Below are positions 48,121 to 57,840 of a stretch of 64,000 bases of DNA, in pieces. The notes under the pieces were generated by a model that had not been told where the DNA came from, did no database searches, and saw only the letters and a program-made list of their open reading frames with translations. Position 1 is the first letter of the stretch. Each line of letters starts with the position of its first letter. The position numbers were made by a program, and so were the translations under genes. Origin of the DNA: Marisa cornuarietis (taxonomy: Eukaryota; Mollusca; Gastropoda; Architaenioglossa; Ampullariidae); contig SMMW01000524.1 in the NCBI GenBank assembly GCA_004794655.1, positions 1,240,001 to 1,304,000 on the forward strand. The letters are read 5' to 3'.

Positions 48121-50817
48121 TCTTTCTAACCTTCGATGCTCCGCCGACTACAAATTTGTTGATGTTATTAGAAGGATTCAGCTGCTTGGTGAAGGCAGTG
48201 ATGGTGTCCATGGCCCTCACCGCGGCCTGCACACAGAGATGGGAAAGGGCTTGGAGGGAACATTTAAACTGCATCCGTGTACAGGGAGCAGGTGTTTTAT
48301 TAAAACTATGCTGACATTTTTAATCTGCTTTAATGAGTGCAGTCCACATTCGCGGTCACCAAGTGTCGGTCTTGTTGCTACTGAAGACGCTACTGTGTCC
48401 AGAAAGACAAGAGAGAAGACAAGAGATGAAGAGGACTTTGATAATACAAAATCACAAAACGAAGCTAATTACACGATGATGATGATGAGGAGGAGAACGA
48501 TGACGAGGACGAGGGCTCTGGCTATCGAGAATACCTTGGTCATGGGAAGAACGGTGAGCCATTTAGGTGACGTATTGCTGATGAACTGATACCACGACCA
48601 GGCAAGGATTGCATCTTCGTACCGCTTCGCTTGGCTTGGATCGTTCTATGTTTAGAACAGACAGAACATGCCTGGCTCAGATCATTCTGTTCAGAACAAA
48701 AAAGAACATGCCTGACTCAGATCACCCGGAATTACCATTTCATCACGGCGCACACGCATTTTAGAGAATAGTCAGTGATTAATGACATCCAGCTAAATAT
48801 TTGCTGCCAGTGATGATATTCACTCACCCCCTCCCTCACTCATTCAGTCTCTCACTCCGTCACTTACGTTGAAGACGATTGGTTGGTTGGGCACCTGGTT
48901 GAGGAGAGCGCACACCGACCCCGTGGTGACAGCCATATTTGTGACAAAACTGATGAATGGGTCATTCGTAGCTGGAACGAAGCTGACGATGAGTCAGCAA
49001 AGTTACTTCGTTAGTGAGCAAAATCAAGTCACGAGAAAAAGCCGACAACTTTTGTTCTCTTTTTTCACCGTTTTCTTCGTTTTTTTTTCTTCTTTTCGTC
49101 TTCTTCTTCCTCGAGGATCAGCTAATAAGTACTAAAGGCAATGAGTGTATTTTACGACTCTTAGAAAATATTTGTCTCTCTTGCAGAAAACCATTTTGTG
49201 ATAAAGTGACCTGATCGTGATGCTGTCTATATACGAATATGAATGAGAAGCATGTAGTAAAAATCAAAAGAAATTAAATAAAATAGTATGAAATTGTAAA
49301 AATTTGTATGGCGATGTTAGTTTCAGTTCGAACAGTGTTTCTAGACTCTGAAGAGCCGGTTATGTACGGCTGTTCAAAGGTGGATAGCTGTCAACCCAAC
49401 AGCCCAATAGCCATTTTTTTGGCTCTAGTCTGAGGTCCTTGATAGGTCAAGTGGTTGGCATGTGTAATTACGAATTCAATGAATTTTTTTTCAAACAGCA
49501 TTTTCTAGAAACTCATTACGTGTTTATTAAACTAAGAAAGTGAATATTAATTTGCGCTAAAGCTGCGACTTGCTGGGTCACGTGACGGCAGTCAGCTCAG
49601 CTAACTAACCTAACAAAGGACATTAAACTGAACTAAAATTAAAAAGTTGTAAAACCTGAACTTCATTGTGGTGTTGGGTTTTTTTTGCAGATATCGGTAG
49701 ATGTAGGTGATATAAAACTAACCTGTAAATTTCACCCTCCAAAACCCATCCGTTAATTAATTATGCACTACGATTCATGCCTGCGATCAGCAAGCGCCGT
49801 TAACAGTGTACTACGCCACACTAGTGCACCATTCACAACACTGACAGCAATCAACACCAAATAGAGAGAGAGAGAATGAGCGACAGTTCGGGTTATTTGG
49901 ATCTGAAAGACTGCATTTCTCGTGGTTCTGAAAAAAACAACAACCTATACTTCAGCACGAGAAATGCAGACTTTAACATCCGAATTCAGGTTGGTCTTTA
50001 ATCTTAACCATAATCGTAACCTAATAAAGAAAGTAAGTTTCGATAAGCGAAAGAACAAAATAGACGGAGGCTAGAACCAAAGATAGTATCATACTTGTCC
50101 AGGTTATTTCCAAGACCAATGTAGAGAAATGCGGCTCCACGTCTGCTGAGAAAATCGGGAACCACGACATAGAGATAGTGCCACCATATCGACTGGCTGC
50201 TCTCAGCATCTGGTTCATGAGGGACAGAGCAACATTGACAAAGAAATTTTATTTTGGTATTTTTTGAAACATAAGCGAAGTCTCGATCTATTTCTGTGAT
50301 TGTATAACTCATTGCAATACAAAATTGAATCATTCTTTCCACGAAAAGACACTTGGTCACAACAATTTGTATTTGTTGCTTCGTGCACACGTCTCATAAA
50401 CTACTCAGCTCTCGTGCTAATAAGGTCCTAGAAATTTTAACTCTTGATGTCTTAGATTTAATTCGGAAGTAATTTGTGTATCTTTGGGAATCCCTCTCCA
50501 CCTCTTCCCAGAACTTATATATATATAGTTCTGTCCACTTGTTAGACAAGTATTAACAGTCCCAACTGGAACGGTTTCTCACAGATAAAGTAAAAATGGA
50601 AGGAGAAGAAGCAAGAGGAACCTGTCATCCACATTTGTGATGTCATGTTGATTACAAAGAGCGTGTATTTAGGCCCGCGGTAGTTCCAGTTCAGAGTTGT
50701 CCATGAGTAGACGGGGTCTGGCATATTGACATAGTCATCCAATGCAGTGGCTTCAGTGCCTTGCATCGACATCATCACCAGCAGAACCATCGTCCCCGAC
50801 AACAAGTGGATCACCAT
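40135..50817 (-). CDS. Secreted PhoPQ-activated / AprA-like protein, 14 exons
   Basis: Fourteen exons (listed separately) splice in frame into 490 codons plus TAA, with GT/AG at every junction. A hydrophobic signal peptide (about residues 1-22) precedes the family-start motif ALDDYVNMPDP. Family hallmarks follow in order: WWHYLYVVVPDF, NQPIVFN, EDAILAWSWYQF, the nucleophile elbow GGASKRGWTSW (Ser212), LGGWSFSFYDYY, TAGGDEFFLPDNS (Asp304), VPNVGHML (His333), RRDFR and the C-terminal PFPECQG. Length and order match the PhoPQ-activated pathogenicity-related family, which includes Dictyostelium autocrine proliferation repressor AprA. The fold is alpha/beta hydrolase; the animal function is not established. 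Asn-X-Ser/Thr sites at about N57, N168, N240, N266 and N422 suit a secreted glycoprotein. The start has an A at -3 and G at +4. No disabling change is seen. The weakest junctions are the donors of exons 1 and 2 (GTTCCT, GTTCTA). Confidence 0.93.
40447..40512 (-). CDS. AprA-like exon 13
   Basis: 22 codons: SNYQYSATFRNPETGWLVFH and IQ. The acceptor is TTTTTCAG and the donor GTAAGC. Confidence 0.9.
41133..41226 (-). CDS. AprA-like exon 12
   Basis: Completes Arg398, then RDFRANVVNPMIPGSIIPHP and VFWNQTKAVAK. The acceptor is TGTTACAG. Confidence 0.9.
41607..41695 (-). CDS. AprA-like exon 11
   Basis: Encodes TNKGGVLTMFTDTIPLEVNV to HYAKTLDGD plus two bases. The acceptor is CCGTCCAG and the donor GTACTC. 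Confidence 0.92.
42028..42231. repeat. Long direct repeat, left copy
   Basis: Matches 42881-43045 from AACTCCAAACAGACA to AATATGATGCA with scattered differences. This copy carries an extra A-rich insertion near 42045-42085. The pair brackets a LINE 3' fragment in intron 10 of the AprA-like gene. Confidence 0.85.
42281..42880 (-). mobile_element. LINE 3' fragment with ORF2 C-terminus
   Basis: On the - strand an open frame encodes IRFRLGVSCLKPHRLRF followed by CPFC...EIH. This layout is typical of the C-terminal Cys/His region of LINE ORF2 proteins. A stop follows, then a 3' UTR ending GGGCTAAAGGCCTCTTCAAT and an A-run at 42281-42291. The copy is strongly 5'-truncated at about 42880, exactly where the right-hand direct repeat begins. 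I cannot assign the clade. Confidence 0.7.
42881..43045. repeat. Long direct repeat, right copy
   Basis: Partner of 42028-42231, without the A-rich insertion. It starts at the 5' end of the LINE fragment. Confidence 0.85.
43573..43611 (-). CDS. AprA-like exon 10 (39-bp microexon)
   Basis: Thirteen codons, SIRRPKMTWTMNF, between TTCATTAG and GTAAGT. It matches the RPKxTW motif expected between the hydrolase domain and the C-terminal beta domain, and keeps phase 0 on both sides. Confidence 0.88.
43905..44015. repeat. Tandem GTGTGAGTAGG-type units followed by (TG)n
   Basis: Three units of about 26 bp containing GTGAGTAGG lead into about 24 TG units, in intron 9 of the AprA-like gene. Confidence 0.85.
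44283..44862. mobile_element. Foldback element with ~270-bp inverted arms, TTAA-bounded
   Basis: The left end TTAAAGACCAACCTGAATGG is the exact complement of the right end. Inverted similarity continues inward for almost the whole element, leaving only about 20 bp of spacer. The arms share TATCRGTAGAT, GTGTACTACGTCACACTAGTG and GAGAGAGAG blocks. TTAA at both borders would suit a piggyBac-type target, but the family is not identified. It lies in intron 9 of the AprA-like gene, and a transcript through it would fold into a long hairpin. Confidence 0.88.
45029..45116 (-). CDS. AprA-like exon 9: catalytic histidine
   Basis: Encodes TVPNVGHMLTFQTTLIYSGV (presumed catalytic His333) to FYLSILN. The donor is GTAAGT. 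Confidence 0.93.
45425..45542 (-). CDS. AprA-like exon 8: acidic catalytic residue
   Basis: Encodes YKDRLTMPKYIITAGGDEFF (presumed catalytic Asp304), then LPDNSYYYLDQMLGKTYL. The donor is GTGAGA. Confidence 0.95.
45719..45790. repeat. (CA)n/(GCAC)n microsatellite next to exon 7 donor
   Basis: Alternating CACA and GCAC units beginning about 35 bases into the intron after exon 7. Confidence 0.9.
45825..45954 (-). CDS. AprA-like exon 7
   Basis: 43 codons plus one base: SLHYHRQSLGGWSFSFYDYY through NITKEFDNPNF and DIIDPI. Its donor lies about 35 bases from a GCAC-rich microsatellite. Confidence 0.95.
46213..46302 (-). CDS. AprA-like exon 6
   Basis: 30 codons: RGWTSWLAGAVDKRVVAIVP and on to MDLLNISK. 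It completes the elbow. Confidence 0.95.
46830..47230 (+). mobile_element. RTE-like LINE ORF2 C-terminal relic
   Basis: A + strand frame encodes IQALEMKCFKKLFWVFYREK, then QEPLLVTIKWQKILWFGLVV, then GGRQRGKQKKSWATSV. These are recognisable as the decayed family pattern in which GPQEPLLxTVKRRKLxWFGHV is followed by GGRRRGRQRKxW. A stop interrupts it before the TDCSLRDLLTRAQ segment. It is a degraded antisense insertion within intron 5 of the AprA-like gene. Confidence 0.75.
48078..48121. repeat. (GACA)n microsatellite
   Basis: About eleven units, starting some 10 bases inside the intron after exon 5. Confidence 0.95.
48131..48226 (-). CDS. AprA-like exon 5: nucleophile elbow
   Basis: 32 codons: AVRAMDTITAF, ending FVVGGASK. 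The presumed nucleophile Ser212 is the second-last codon, so the GASK|RG elbow is split by an intron. Confidence 0.95.
48535..48645 (-). CDS. AprA-like exon 4
   Basis: 37 codons: NDPSQAKRYEDAILAWSWYQ and on to PKWLTVLPMTK. The acceptor is AACATAG; diverged copies of this acceptor region lie just upstream in the intron (48664-48726). Confidence 0.95.
48627..48726. repeat. Tandem duplication of the exon 4 acceptor region
   Basis: Two intronic units (48664-48697 and 48704-48726) resemble the sequence across the exon 4 start. On the - strand each reads GATCTGAGYCAGGCATGTTC, against GATCCAAGCCAAGCGAAGCG in the exon. The nearer unit is preceded by CTGAACAG, a possible decoy acceptor. Confidence 0.6.
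48868..48971 (-). CDS. AprA-like exon 3
   Basis: Encodes ATNDPFISFVTNMAVTTGSV through NQVPNQPIVFN. The acceptor is TTCCAG and the donor GTAAGT. Confidence 0.92.
49640..50001. mobile_element. Foldback element, second copy with right arm mostly deleted
   Basis: From about 49681 it matches the left arm of 44283-44862 (ATATCGGTAGATGTAGGTGATATAAAAC onward). It then reaches the hairpin turn and jumps to the terminal TTCAGGTTGGTCTTTAA at 50001. The far left end is diverged. It lies in intron 2 of the AprA-like gene. Confidence 0.8.
50078..50209 (-). CDS. AprA-like exon 2
   Basis: Starts after AACCAG and encodes DAESSQSIWWHYLYVVVPDF through YIGLGNNLDKYDTIF plus one base. The donor GTTCTA is weak but gives the only frame-keeping join found to exon 3. 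Confidence 0.85.
50622..50817 (-). CDS. AprA-like exon 1: signal peptide and N-terminus
   Basis: Residues 1-65 plus one base. Hydrophobic signal sequence, then TALDDYVNMPDPVYSW, ending MTSQMWMT before donor GTTCCT. Confidence 0.92.
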
Positions 50818-51004
50818 CCTTGCGACAGTCAGTGAAGAAGCTTGCAGACTTGCGGTCGCTGGAGGGGGATTCAGGGATAGTTTTAAAAAATTTATACGTG
50901 GAAATCGAGTTGATTACAGGCTACCTAATTTAATATGGAAGATAATTACTTTCCCCTCATAGTAAGCATCCATCTGTATGCCGAAGCATTTTCCTGCCAA
51001 ACCA
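50818..51004 (-). promoter_or_regulatory. Candidate core promoter of the AprA-like gene
   Basis: Read on the - strand, TATAAA (50891-50896) lies about 75 bases before the ATG, which would give a 5' UTR of roughly 45 bases if transcription starts 30 bases downstream. A 1.38-kb TIR element begins about 110 bases further upstream, so any distal promoter would be within or beyond that element. Confidence 0.35.
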
Positions 51005-51674
51005 CCCAGATAGCAATGAAACATATTATAAACGTTTTAAAAACGCTAACATAGTCGTAATCATGTAAAAGTTTGATATAAAACATTTAAGAAACATTTA
51101 CCGAATAAACATTTAAAACTGAAACATTTTGCAAACATTTTAAAATGGTAGGAAACATAACATTTAATCAAAAATATTAAATAAATGTTATGTAAATATT
51201 TGCCAACAACTTCTTAAGATATATGACATAGGATTATGATGTAGTGAGTATGACGTAGAATGTATGAGTGGAATGTATGACGTAGTAAGGGATTGTTGAA
51301 TGAGAGAAACCACAGAGGATGGAAGTTATAGAACAGAAAATAGACGTTTAGTATTAAGTAATATTCAAATTCTAATGTGTATTCTAATAAAATCTACCTT
51401 TTTTGGTACTATAGATTTGTAGACTTGAAAACTGTTGTAAAATCAGTCATCTCAAAACAGTTACACACCATGCACTTAGTATTGATGCAACGTTGGATTG
51501 TTTCCCTTGCTAACGCTCAGAGAAGATAATTTTCGTTTCAAAAATAAGACTGTCATCACCGTTTTATTAGTGAATCTTCGTAGAAATACGGTAAAACGTT
51601 GAAGATAACAACTACAGTCAGAATATCAAGAGAACATAAATTAAAAGTCACTTTATGTTGCCGAAAGCTAGATG

Positions 51675-51790
51675 CTACTATAGTGCAGTAGTTAAAACCC
51701 TCGCTTGTTCCTGCTATTGTAAGTGGGTTAGAGTTCAGATCTTATCTTTGGATATTCTCCGTATGGATATTCTCTGTCTTCCGCTGTGGC
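51675..51790 (+). mobile_element. Degenerate tRNA-like SINE segment
   Basis: TAGTGCAGTAGTTAAAACCC resembles a pol III A box and AGAGTTCAGATCTT a B box, about 40 bases apart. It is embedded in the TIR element. The motifs are weak and the assignment tentative. Confidence 0.3.
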
Positions 51791-51890
51791 ATGTGCATGT
51801 CTTTCCATGATGCATCGTTATGACCATGGCTCAGAAAAACTTGTCACATATCTAGCTGATGTGAAGTTGGAAGAACGAAAGAGTGTAAAT

Positions 51891-52010
51891 GACCTCAGTT
51901 TGTCTGAATGTGTATGGATGATGTCAAAAGATGTGTGAAGTGAGAGAATGACGTCAGTTTATCTGAGTGCGTATGGATGATGTCAAAAGATGTGTGACCT
52001 GAGAGAATCA
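51891..52010. repeat. Two-unit 59-bp tandem repeat
   Basis: Units starting GACCTCAGTTTGTCTGA and GACGTCAGTTTATCTGA each continue through GTATGGATGATGTCAAAAGA to GAGAGAAT. The repeat is inside the TIR element. Confidence 0.85.
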
Positions 52011-52381
52011 GGGAAAATGAGAAGTGGCTGAATTGGATTGAGGAGTGGAAGACATTTTTTATTTGTAGATAAAATTTATTTTGTGCAAAAGAACCTGTAT
52101 TTGTCTGGCCCATGCACGTCAATTGGAAGAGAGAGAGAGAAAGTGAGAGTCATGCTTCCCGAGGTTGTGACACAACTATTAAATGCTTTACAGGAAAATG
52201 TTTATAAAAGAGCTTAAAAAGGTAGAAAATAAGTTTTAAAATAGTTTTGAATGTAAACGTTACGAAAACATTTTTCCGATGTGCAAAATAAACATTTTAG
52301 AAACATTTTCTGCAAACATTATTCAAACATTTCGGGAGAACATTTATAAAACATTTATAAAAGGTTTAAATGCTATCTGGG

Positions 52382-54273
52382 CAGCCAACCAACCAATAAA
52401 AGGGACCGTTGTTTTGAAAACCCAAAACGCAGTAGATGACAAATCTAGCCATTTTGTTCACATTTCAATAGAATGCTGAGAATTTAAGCGTGTTCAAGGC
52501 AAGTGAATTAAAAGTACTGCATATTAGAGTCTGCAAAACATAAAAATGTCTTGTGTTTTATTGTTTACCCTTTATATGTGTTAAACGGACGAAATGTCGC
52601 ACAGGTGTTCATTTAAAATTACAAGAAATCAATAAAGCCAGCTCGAAAAGCTCTATCCTCAGAACTAAAGTTTGAAGTCCCTGCCCGACAGAAGAAAGGT
52701 GAGTCTACAGCCTACATGAAAAAACTTACCTGTATGAGTGATAGTGCTGAAGAAAATCAAAGTGAGTGAAAACGTTAGAAAAATATCATCATAATTATTT
52801 TTAGAAAGATTTATTCATGTTATGTGAAATTTTCAATTTTCTTTGATGCTCCTCCTTGGCGTAAATTGAGTGAACTGTACAAAACAACTAACCTTTCACC
52901 TTTGCGGCAACAACTAACCTGACAAACTAGTACTGCTGCTCTTGTTGGTGTGGCTTCCTCGGTGTCTACACAAGTCTCCCTTTTCCTAATAATTGTACCT
53001 TCTTTTATCTCTGGGCCTGATGCGCACGGATATTTCATCCCTTTTTATTGGTCTACGCGAACTCTTACAAGTCACATGGTTACTGCACTATTTTTTTCGT
53101 TCGATATTCGACACGTGCATTCCTTTTCTGTTGGTCGTACTCTTCCACTCCCACAGTCGACAACACCAGAGTGGACGCTCGTGCATCTGCACACTATGTA
53201 TATCACAATCTTTCTTCTCGCTTGTGAGGAGAAAAACGAAAGGAAAGCCACTGGCTCGTCACGTGACTCCTTCATGTGTTGGCACGCGCTCTGCTCTCGC
53301 GTGTTTTGTGTACCTGTTGGCTCATTTGTGGCACACATCTCCCAACTGGCGAAAACATGATGAGAAACATGCAACAGTCTGCTAAACTGGTGGCTGATTT
53401 TATACAAAGTTTACAGAATGATTCTAAATGTAGGGAAGAATTTGCCGTCCATGGTGACAGTGATGACCTCCTCTCACCGCACAGAACGGCCTGGGGATGA
53501 GCGGTCAGAAAGACAGGGCACATTGTTTTTGAATATAAATAGCAATTTAATGATGCAAATATAACAGTTTTCTGGTGCAAATTTTAGTACTTTTGTCTCT
53601 TTCTATTGCCAATGCTAGCAGCAAAGAGCATGTGACAACTGACAATGACACCTGCCTGGATGCAGACAGTGATGTCGGTCGCTAGCCCCATTCCACTAAA
53701 ACAACTGTATCTTTTCAACAATGTGCTCAATTTCAAAATTTCTTTCTGATATTTATTTGCTAATAATCCAATAAACCTTTATGTAGATCTCTGTCTCGTT
53801 GGAGTAACCACGACTTTGCTCTTACAGCCATTCTACACCCGACATGCGCCCGTTCTGTCTGTCACTCTCTTAGTGACATTTTCACTGCTGCTCTCGTCTG
53901 AGAAGCACATGTGAGTTGACTACCGACATAAAAATATTCTGTGATGGACATAGAACGTTCCATTTATCGTGTTCTCTAAAAGCTGCACATTGCCACTGAG
54001 TCAGCCTGTCACTACTATTGTACATCGTATCGACAGAGCTCTTGTATCTTCAAACCATAAACATCTGAACCGCCTTTTTCCTTTCCAACTGCTAGACTTT
54101 AGGTTCATTTACCTGTTGCTCTTATCTTTAGGCCGCCATAGATGAAATGTTGGAGGTTTAGGATTGTGTGTTGCCCAGTTGTCCGACATATACGAGAAGA
54201 CTTACAAGCCGACCGTCAAACTTCAACCTCTAGGCGTCGATGTAGCAGATGTCGCGTTCTTCACGATGTACGG
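52382..54273. other. No supported gene
   Basis: A + strand frame ending at 53500 (QQSAKLVADFIQSLQNDSKC) looks somewhat protein-like but has no recognised family and no clear partner exon. Nothing else is seen. Confidence 0.4.
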
Positions 54274-54485
54274 CAGGGGTGGGGACCATCAGGTTATACC
54301 GCCCGCGAAATCATTTGATTCGGCCCTCCAAGGATACTGCAGATTTCAGTAAATTTATCAGCTTTTATAGCAATATAAACATATATTGATGATGATGATG
54401 ATGATGATGATTTGATGATGATGATGATGATTGATCATTGATGATTGATGATGATTGATGATTATTGATTATGATGATTGATGAT

Positions 54486-54522
<37 letters not shown>

Positions 54523-54690
54523 AAAAAATAACAATTTTGAGGGACATGCAAGAAGCGTCCAGGCAGCAGGGCCAGACCCCAAACCCCTCTGTTCACAGAG
54601 TTGTCCACAGGTCGGTCACATCTCTTCCTTGCAGCCAATAAACCCTGCTAGCCCTATGCTTCAATGAACATTCTTCTAGACAGGGGTGGG
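54274..54690. mobile_element. hAT-like end motifs flanking a GAT-rich tract
   Basis: CAGGGGTGGGGACCATCAGGT at 54274 and CAGGGGTGGGATATCATCTGGT at 54681 are similar, same-orientation sequences followed by GGCCC-rich DNA. CAGGGGTGGGGA is a familiar hAT terminus. The matching inverted end was not found, so these are likely two separate remnants. Confidence 0.35.
54385..54525. repeat. (GAT)n-rich microsatellite
   Basis: GAT/TGAT units in an imperfect array of about 140 bp. Confidence 0.9.
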
Positions 54691-55260
54691 ATATCATCTG
54701 GTGTGGCCCTGTCAAGGCAGCCGCATGCAGGATTCAAAATTCAATGCATTTAGAAGCCAGAGAATACAGTGTATGAAAAGACAGACATGTATATATGCCT
54801 CCAGGTCCACCTGCCAGTCTTGCGGTGGCTCAGTCACATTCAGTCAGCACCAGGTAGGCTGGGAGTGTTGCAAAAGTGTTAACCTGCGGTAAAACTACGG
54901 CTAGAACAGGTAAAACTTTCAAATTAAGCGACTTTCCGACACCAGGTGCGTTCAATGTGACAAGAACTTGACAGTGCTGACTTCTCCTCCCTCCCACTCC
55001 CACTGCTGTGCCAGCCCACTTCACTACTCCACTAGTCTTGGGAATAGTACATTGCACATTTCGAACTCGACTTCTCCACGGATAATGCTATGGTATTCTT
55101 TCCCCAGGGATTTATTTGAAAGCAAAAGAAAAAATACACTAAGGCCGGGGCTTCTTCACAGCCATGGGCCGGGTACACCAGTCCCTCCCGTCAGGCCTGC
55201 AATCAGATGCCACCTGGATTGATAGGGATGTCCCCTCGCCTAACCGGCCTAATGAGGCAG

Positions 55261-55305
<45 letters not shown>

Positions 55306-55779
55306 GTCTATTCTATTCTAGTTTTATTACAACCTACTTATGGATCTACATCTTCCTTCAGTTTCTCTGTGTGCTGAATTGTCTGAGGCTTTCAGCCTTT
55401 TTCCTTACGGAATGGACAGATGAGATCGTAGTCTTCGTATCCTGCCACATCCTTTGCTGCCTGTGATTTGTATCATTTACTTCTACAATTCTCGTGCATC
55501 CAGACAGTGCTCTGTAAACACTTGTTTACATGATGTACTGGTTCGGTCCTGCTTTAACTTCTTTCCTTGAATGCCTTGATGAAACGATTGAACAACAAAT
55601 TATTACATTAAGATCCAAACTTTGTTGACTGGGGTGATCATCCTTTTGCACACTAGTTGAAGATGACTTTTTTTCCCTTCATCATCCTCTTCACGCTAAT
55701 GTCCACCTGGCTTCGTCTTCTTTCTGCATTCTACCAAACAGAAACTGGCTATCGCCACATTGTGTGCTGGTGTGCACTC
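54691..55779. other. No supported gene
   Basis: Contains a (TG)n run at 55262-55302. The + strand sequence up to 55779 may belong to the body of the LINE whose tail follows, but no coding motif confirms this. Confidence 0.35.
55262..55302. repeat. (TG)n microsatellite
   Basis: About 20 TG units. Confidence 0.95.
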
Positions 55780-55857
55780 TTATTACTGTAAAGTACTGTG
55801 AGTCCTGCTGTTGCTGAAGAAAGGCGCAATATCAATGAGCATATTATTATTATTTAG
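55780..55857 (+). mobile_element. LINE 3' tail (CR1/L2-like)
   Basis: TGTAAAGTACTGTGAG, then AAAGGCGCAATATCAATGAG and an (ATT)n tail. This is the + strand counterpart of the tail style at 6633-6710. Confidence 0.55.
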
Positions 55858-56099
55858 CAATGAGATCGACAGATGTTATTTATTATCAAAGCCGTAATTT
55901 GAACTGCAGCTATAAAGACAGCTGGTACCAACAGATATGGGAACTTCTCTCTCTCTCTCTCACCCCACCCCCATTTGATCTGGTGATGTAAAGACAGCTG
56001 ACATTTAGAAGGCAAATAGCTCCTGTCTTCATCTCTCTTTCCCTTTTTTCTGTCTCCTTGTTTTACCTTCTCTCCTTCCTCTTTCTTTGTGTTTTCCAT

Positions 56100-56230
56100 A
56101 GGTTAGAAAGAGTATATTCAAAAGGAGTGTATTCGTAAGAAATGTTTTTAGAAGGAGTGTATTCAAAAAAGAGTGTACTCAGAAAGAATGCATTCAAAAG
56201 TAATGTGTTCAAAAGGATTTGTTCAGAAAA
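56100..56230. repeat. Degenerate ~15-bp tandem repeat
   Basis: Units related to AAAAGGAGTGTATTC, repeated about seven times with substitutions. Confidence 0.7.
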
Positions 56231-57714
56231 AATTGCTTTCAACGGTACGAGTGACAAGGAAGTTCTTGTAGATATGACTGTCTCTGAATAAAATCTCTAA
56301 ATACAATGATGTGGGAACACAGAAACTCACTGCTCGCGTAAATGTTTGTTGATGATACTTTTCAGTGGCGTGGGAAGATACCCCACTTGGGGGGGGGGGA
56401 AACAAACTCAGTGAACATAGGGACAAAATATATATTAAGTGAATAATAATAAGAAAAACAAATATTCTGAGGCACAATCAGGGAATGTCCATTACGGGAT
56501 AGACAGGACACATACGAGTACATGACAGACACGTATGCCTCTCGTTGGGGACACAGTTGATAGAAGCCTGTAGACACGCTGGGCCGCATTGGTTTCCCCA
56601 CTATTCAAAAAAATCATAAAAAATTAACTAACAGAGAAAGAAGAACAATTCAAATAGATTCTGAAAGATCAAAATGTAAAAAAGGAACAGCCTTACCTTA
56701 TGCTTGCTTGAAAACACACTTTCATGGTATTCCCAACAGAAAAGGCCATGTGATGTGGACTTTTGAAAAAGTTTTTTTGCACTTGTTAACACAGAATTGC
56801 TCACACAGGAACAAGTCAGATCTCTAGGAATACAATTTTGATGCTTGTAATTTCCTCTTCTTCTTCTTCTTCAACTTCTCCAACCTCTGTCTCAAATTCT
56901 TCTTCGTAATCTCCGCTAATAAGCTCACACACTTTCTATTGTAAACTAGCTCATAAGAAACAACAGTAAAAATGTACATCAACCTCAATAGACGTCAATT
57001 TACTGCAAAATGTAAGCACTTACATTTGTTTATATTAATTTTATTTCACCCAAATATACCTCAGTATATGTAATAAGGTATTTTTAATGTAAGAAAATAA
57101 TTAGTTTTTACAAATATATTTAGTCATGAGAATGTTCAGACAAAAAACTGTGGTCACAATCGCACATTCTCCCTGAATACACGGGGTGTCTATTTACCGT
57201 TGAATATAGTTCTCGGCAAAATAATAATACTTATGCTCGTAACCAGGGTTCACAGAATCTCTGAAACTAAATCCATTCATGTCTGAACAAAATATTTTGA
57301 ACACGTTGCAAATTTCGACCGGACGACATTTGTACCTCTGTCATGCCACCAACGTCTGGACTGGAAAAATCGAACCTCGTGGTTTATTGTGCATATTCTT
57401 CGCGTATCTAAAACGAAACGGGAGGGTTGGGTAGGGACGACTTGGAGAATCAAGTATGCACAAATTCGTTTCGATTTATGAGTTTATTTGTGCATGTGCA
57501 TTAGTGTAGCGTTTTGTGTGAAGAGTGCTCTTATGAGTGGGTACGAGCGTGTCTGTATATCTTCATGTAGCCGTGCTCGCGGCACTCATCTACCTTTTTC
57601 AACAAAAAGGGCCGACCAATGATTTCCACATTTAATGTTAAAAGGAACAAAGAATGAATGAATAAACGGGATTAACTATGGGTAGACAACGGCAGTGCCA
57701 CCTATCTGAAGATG

Positions 57715-57840
57715 AGCTAATCCAACACAGGTGAGCAGATAAACTGGTGTCCAATAGTTTGAAAGTGCGATGGATGGGTGAACAGATGATCCAATGTGCA
57801 GATAATCCAACACAGGCGAACTGATAACCCAGTATCCAAT
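57715..57840. repeat. Two- to three-unit tandem repeat
   Basis: AATCCAACACAGGTGAGCAG at 57719 and AATCCAACACAGGCGAACTG at about 57807 begin similar units, each continuing to a GTRTCCAATA block. Confidence 0.55.

Larger units (their letters stand above)
51005..52381. mobile_element. Non-autonomous TIR element (CCCAGATAGCA ends), 1.38 kb
   Basis: The ends are CCCAGATAGCA and TGCTATCTGGG, with further weak inverted similarity. Both subterminal regions are packed with AAACATTT-type motifs in similar spacing, on the left to about 51200 and on the right from about 52200. That is typical of transposase-binding repeats. No transposase frame is visible and no target-site duplication could be defined. 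It sits directly upstream of the AprA-like gene. Confidence 0.7.

Noticed and set aside
53276..53500. Protein-like frame ending QQSAKLVADFIQSLQNDSKC...
   Set aside because: No family recognised and no supporting exon or promoter; cannot be separated from chance.
54365..54547. Poly-His or poly-Met open frames
   Set aside because: Direct translation of a (GAT)n microsatellite.
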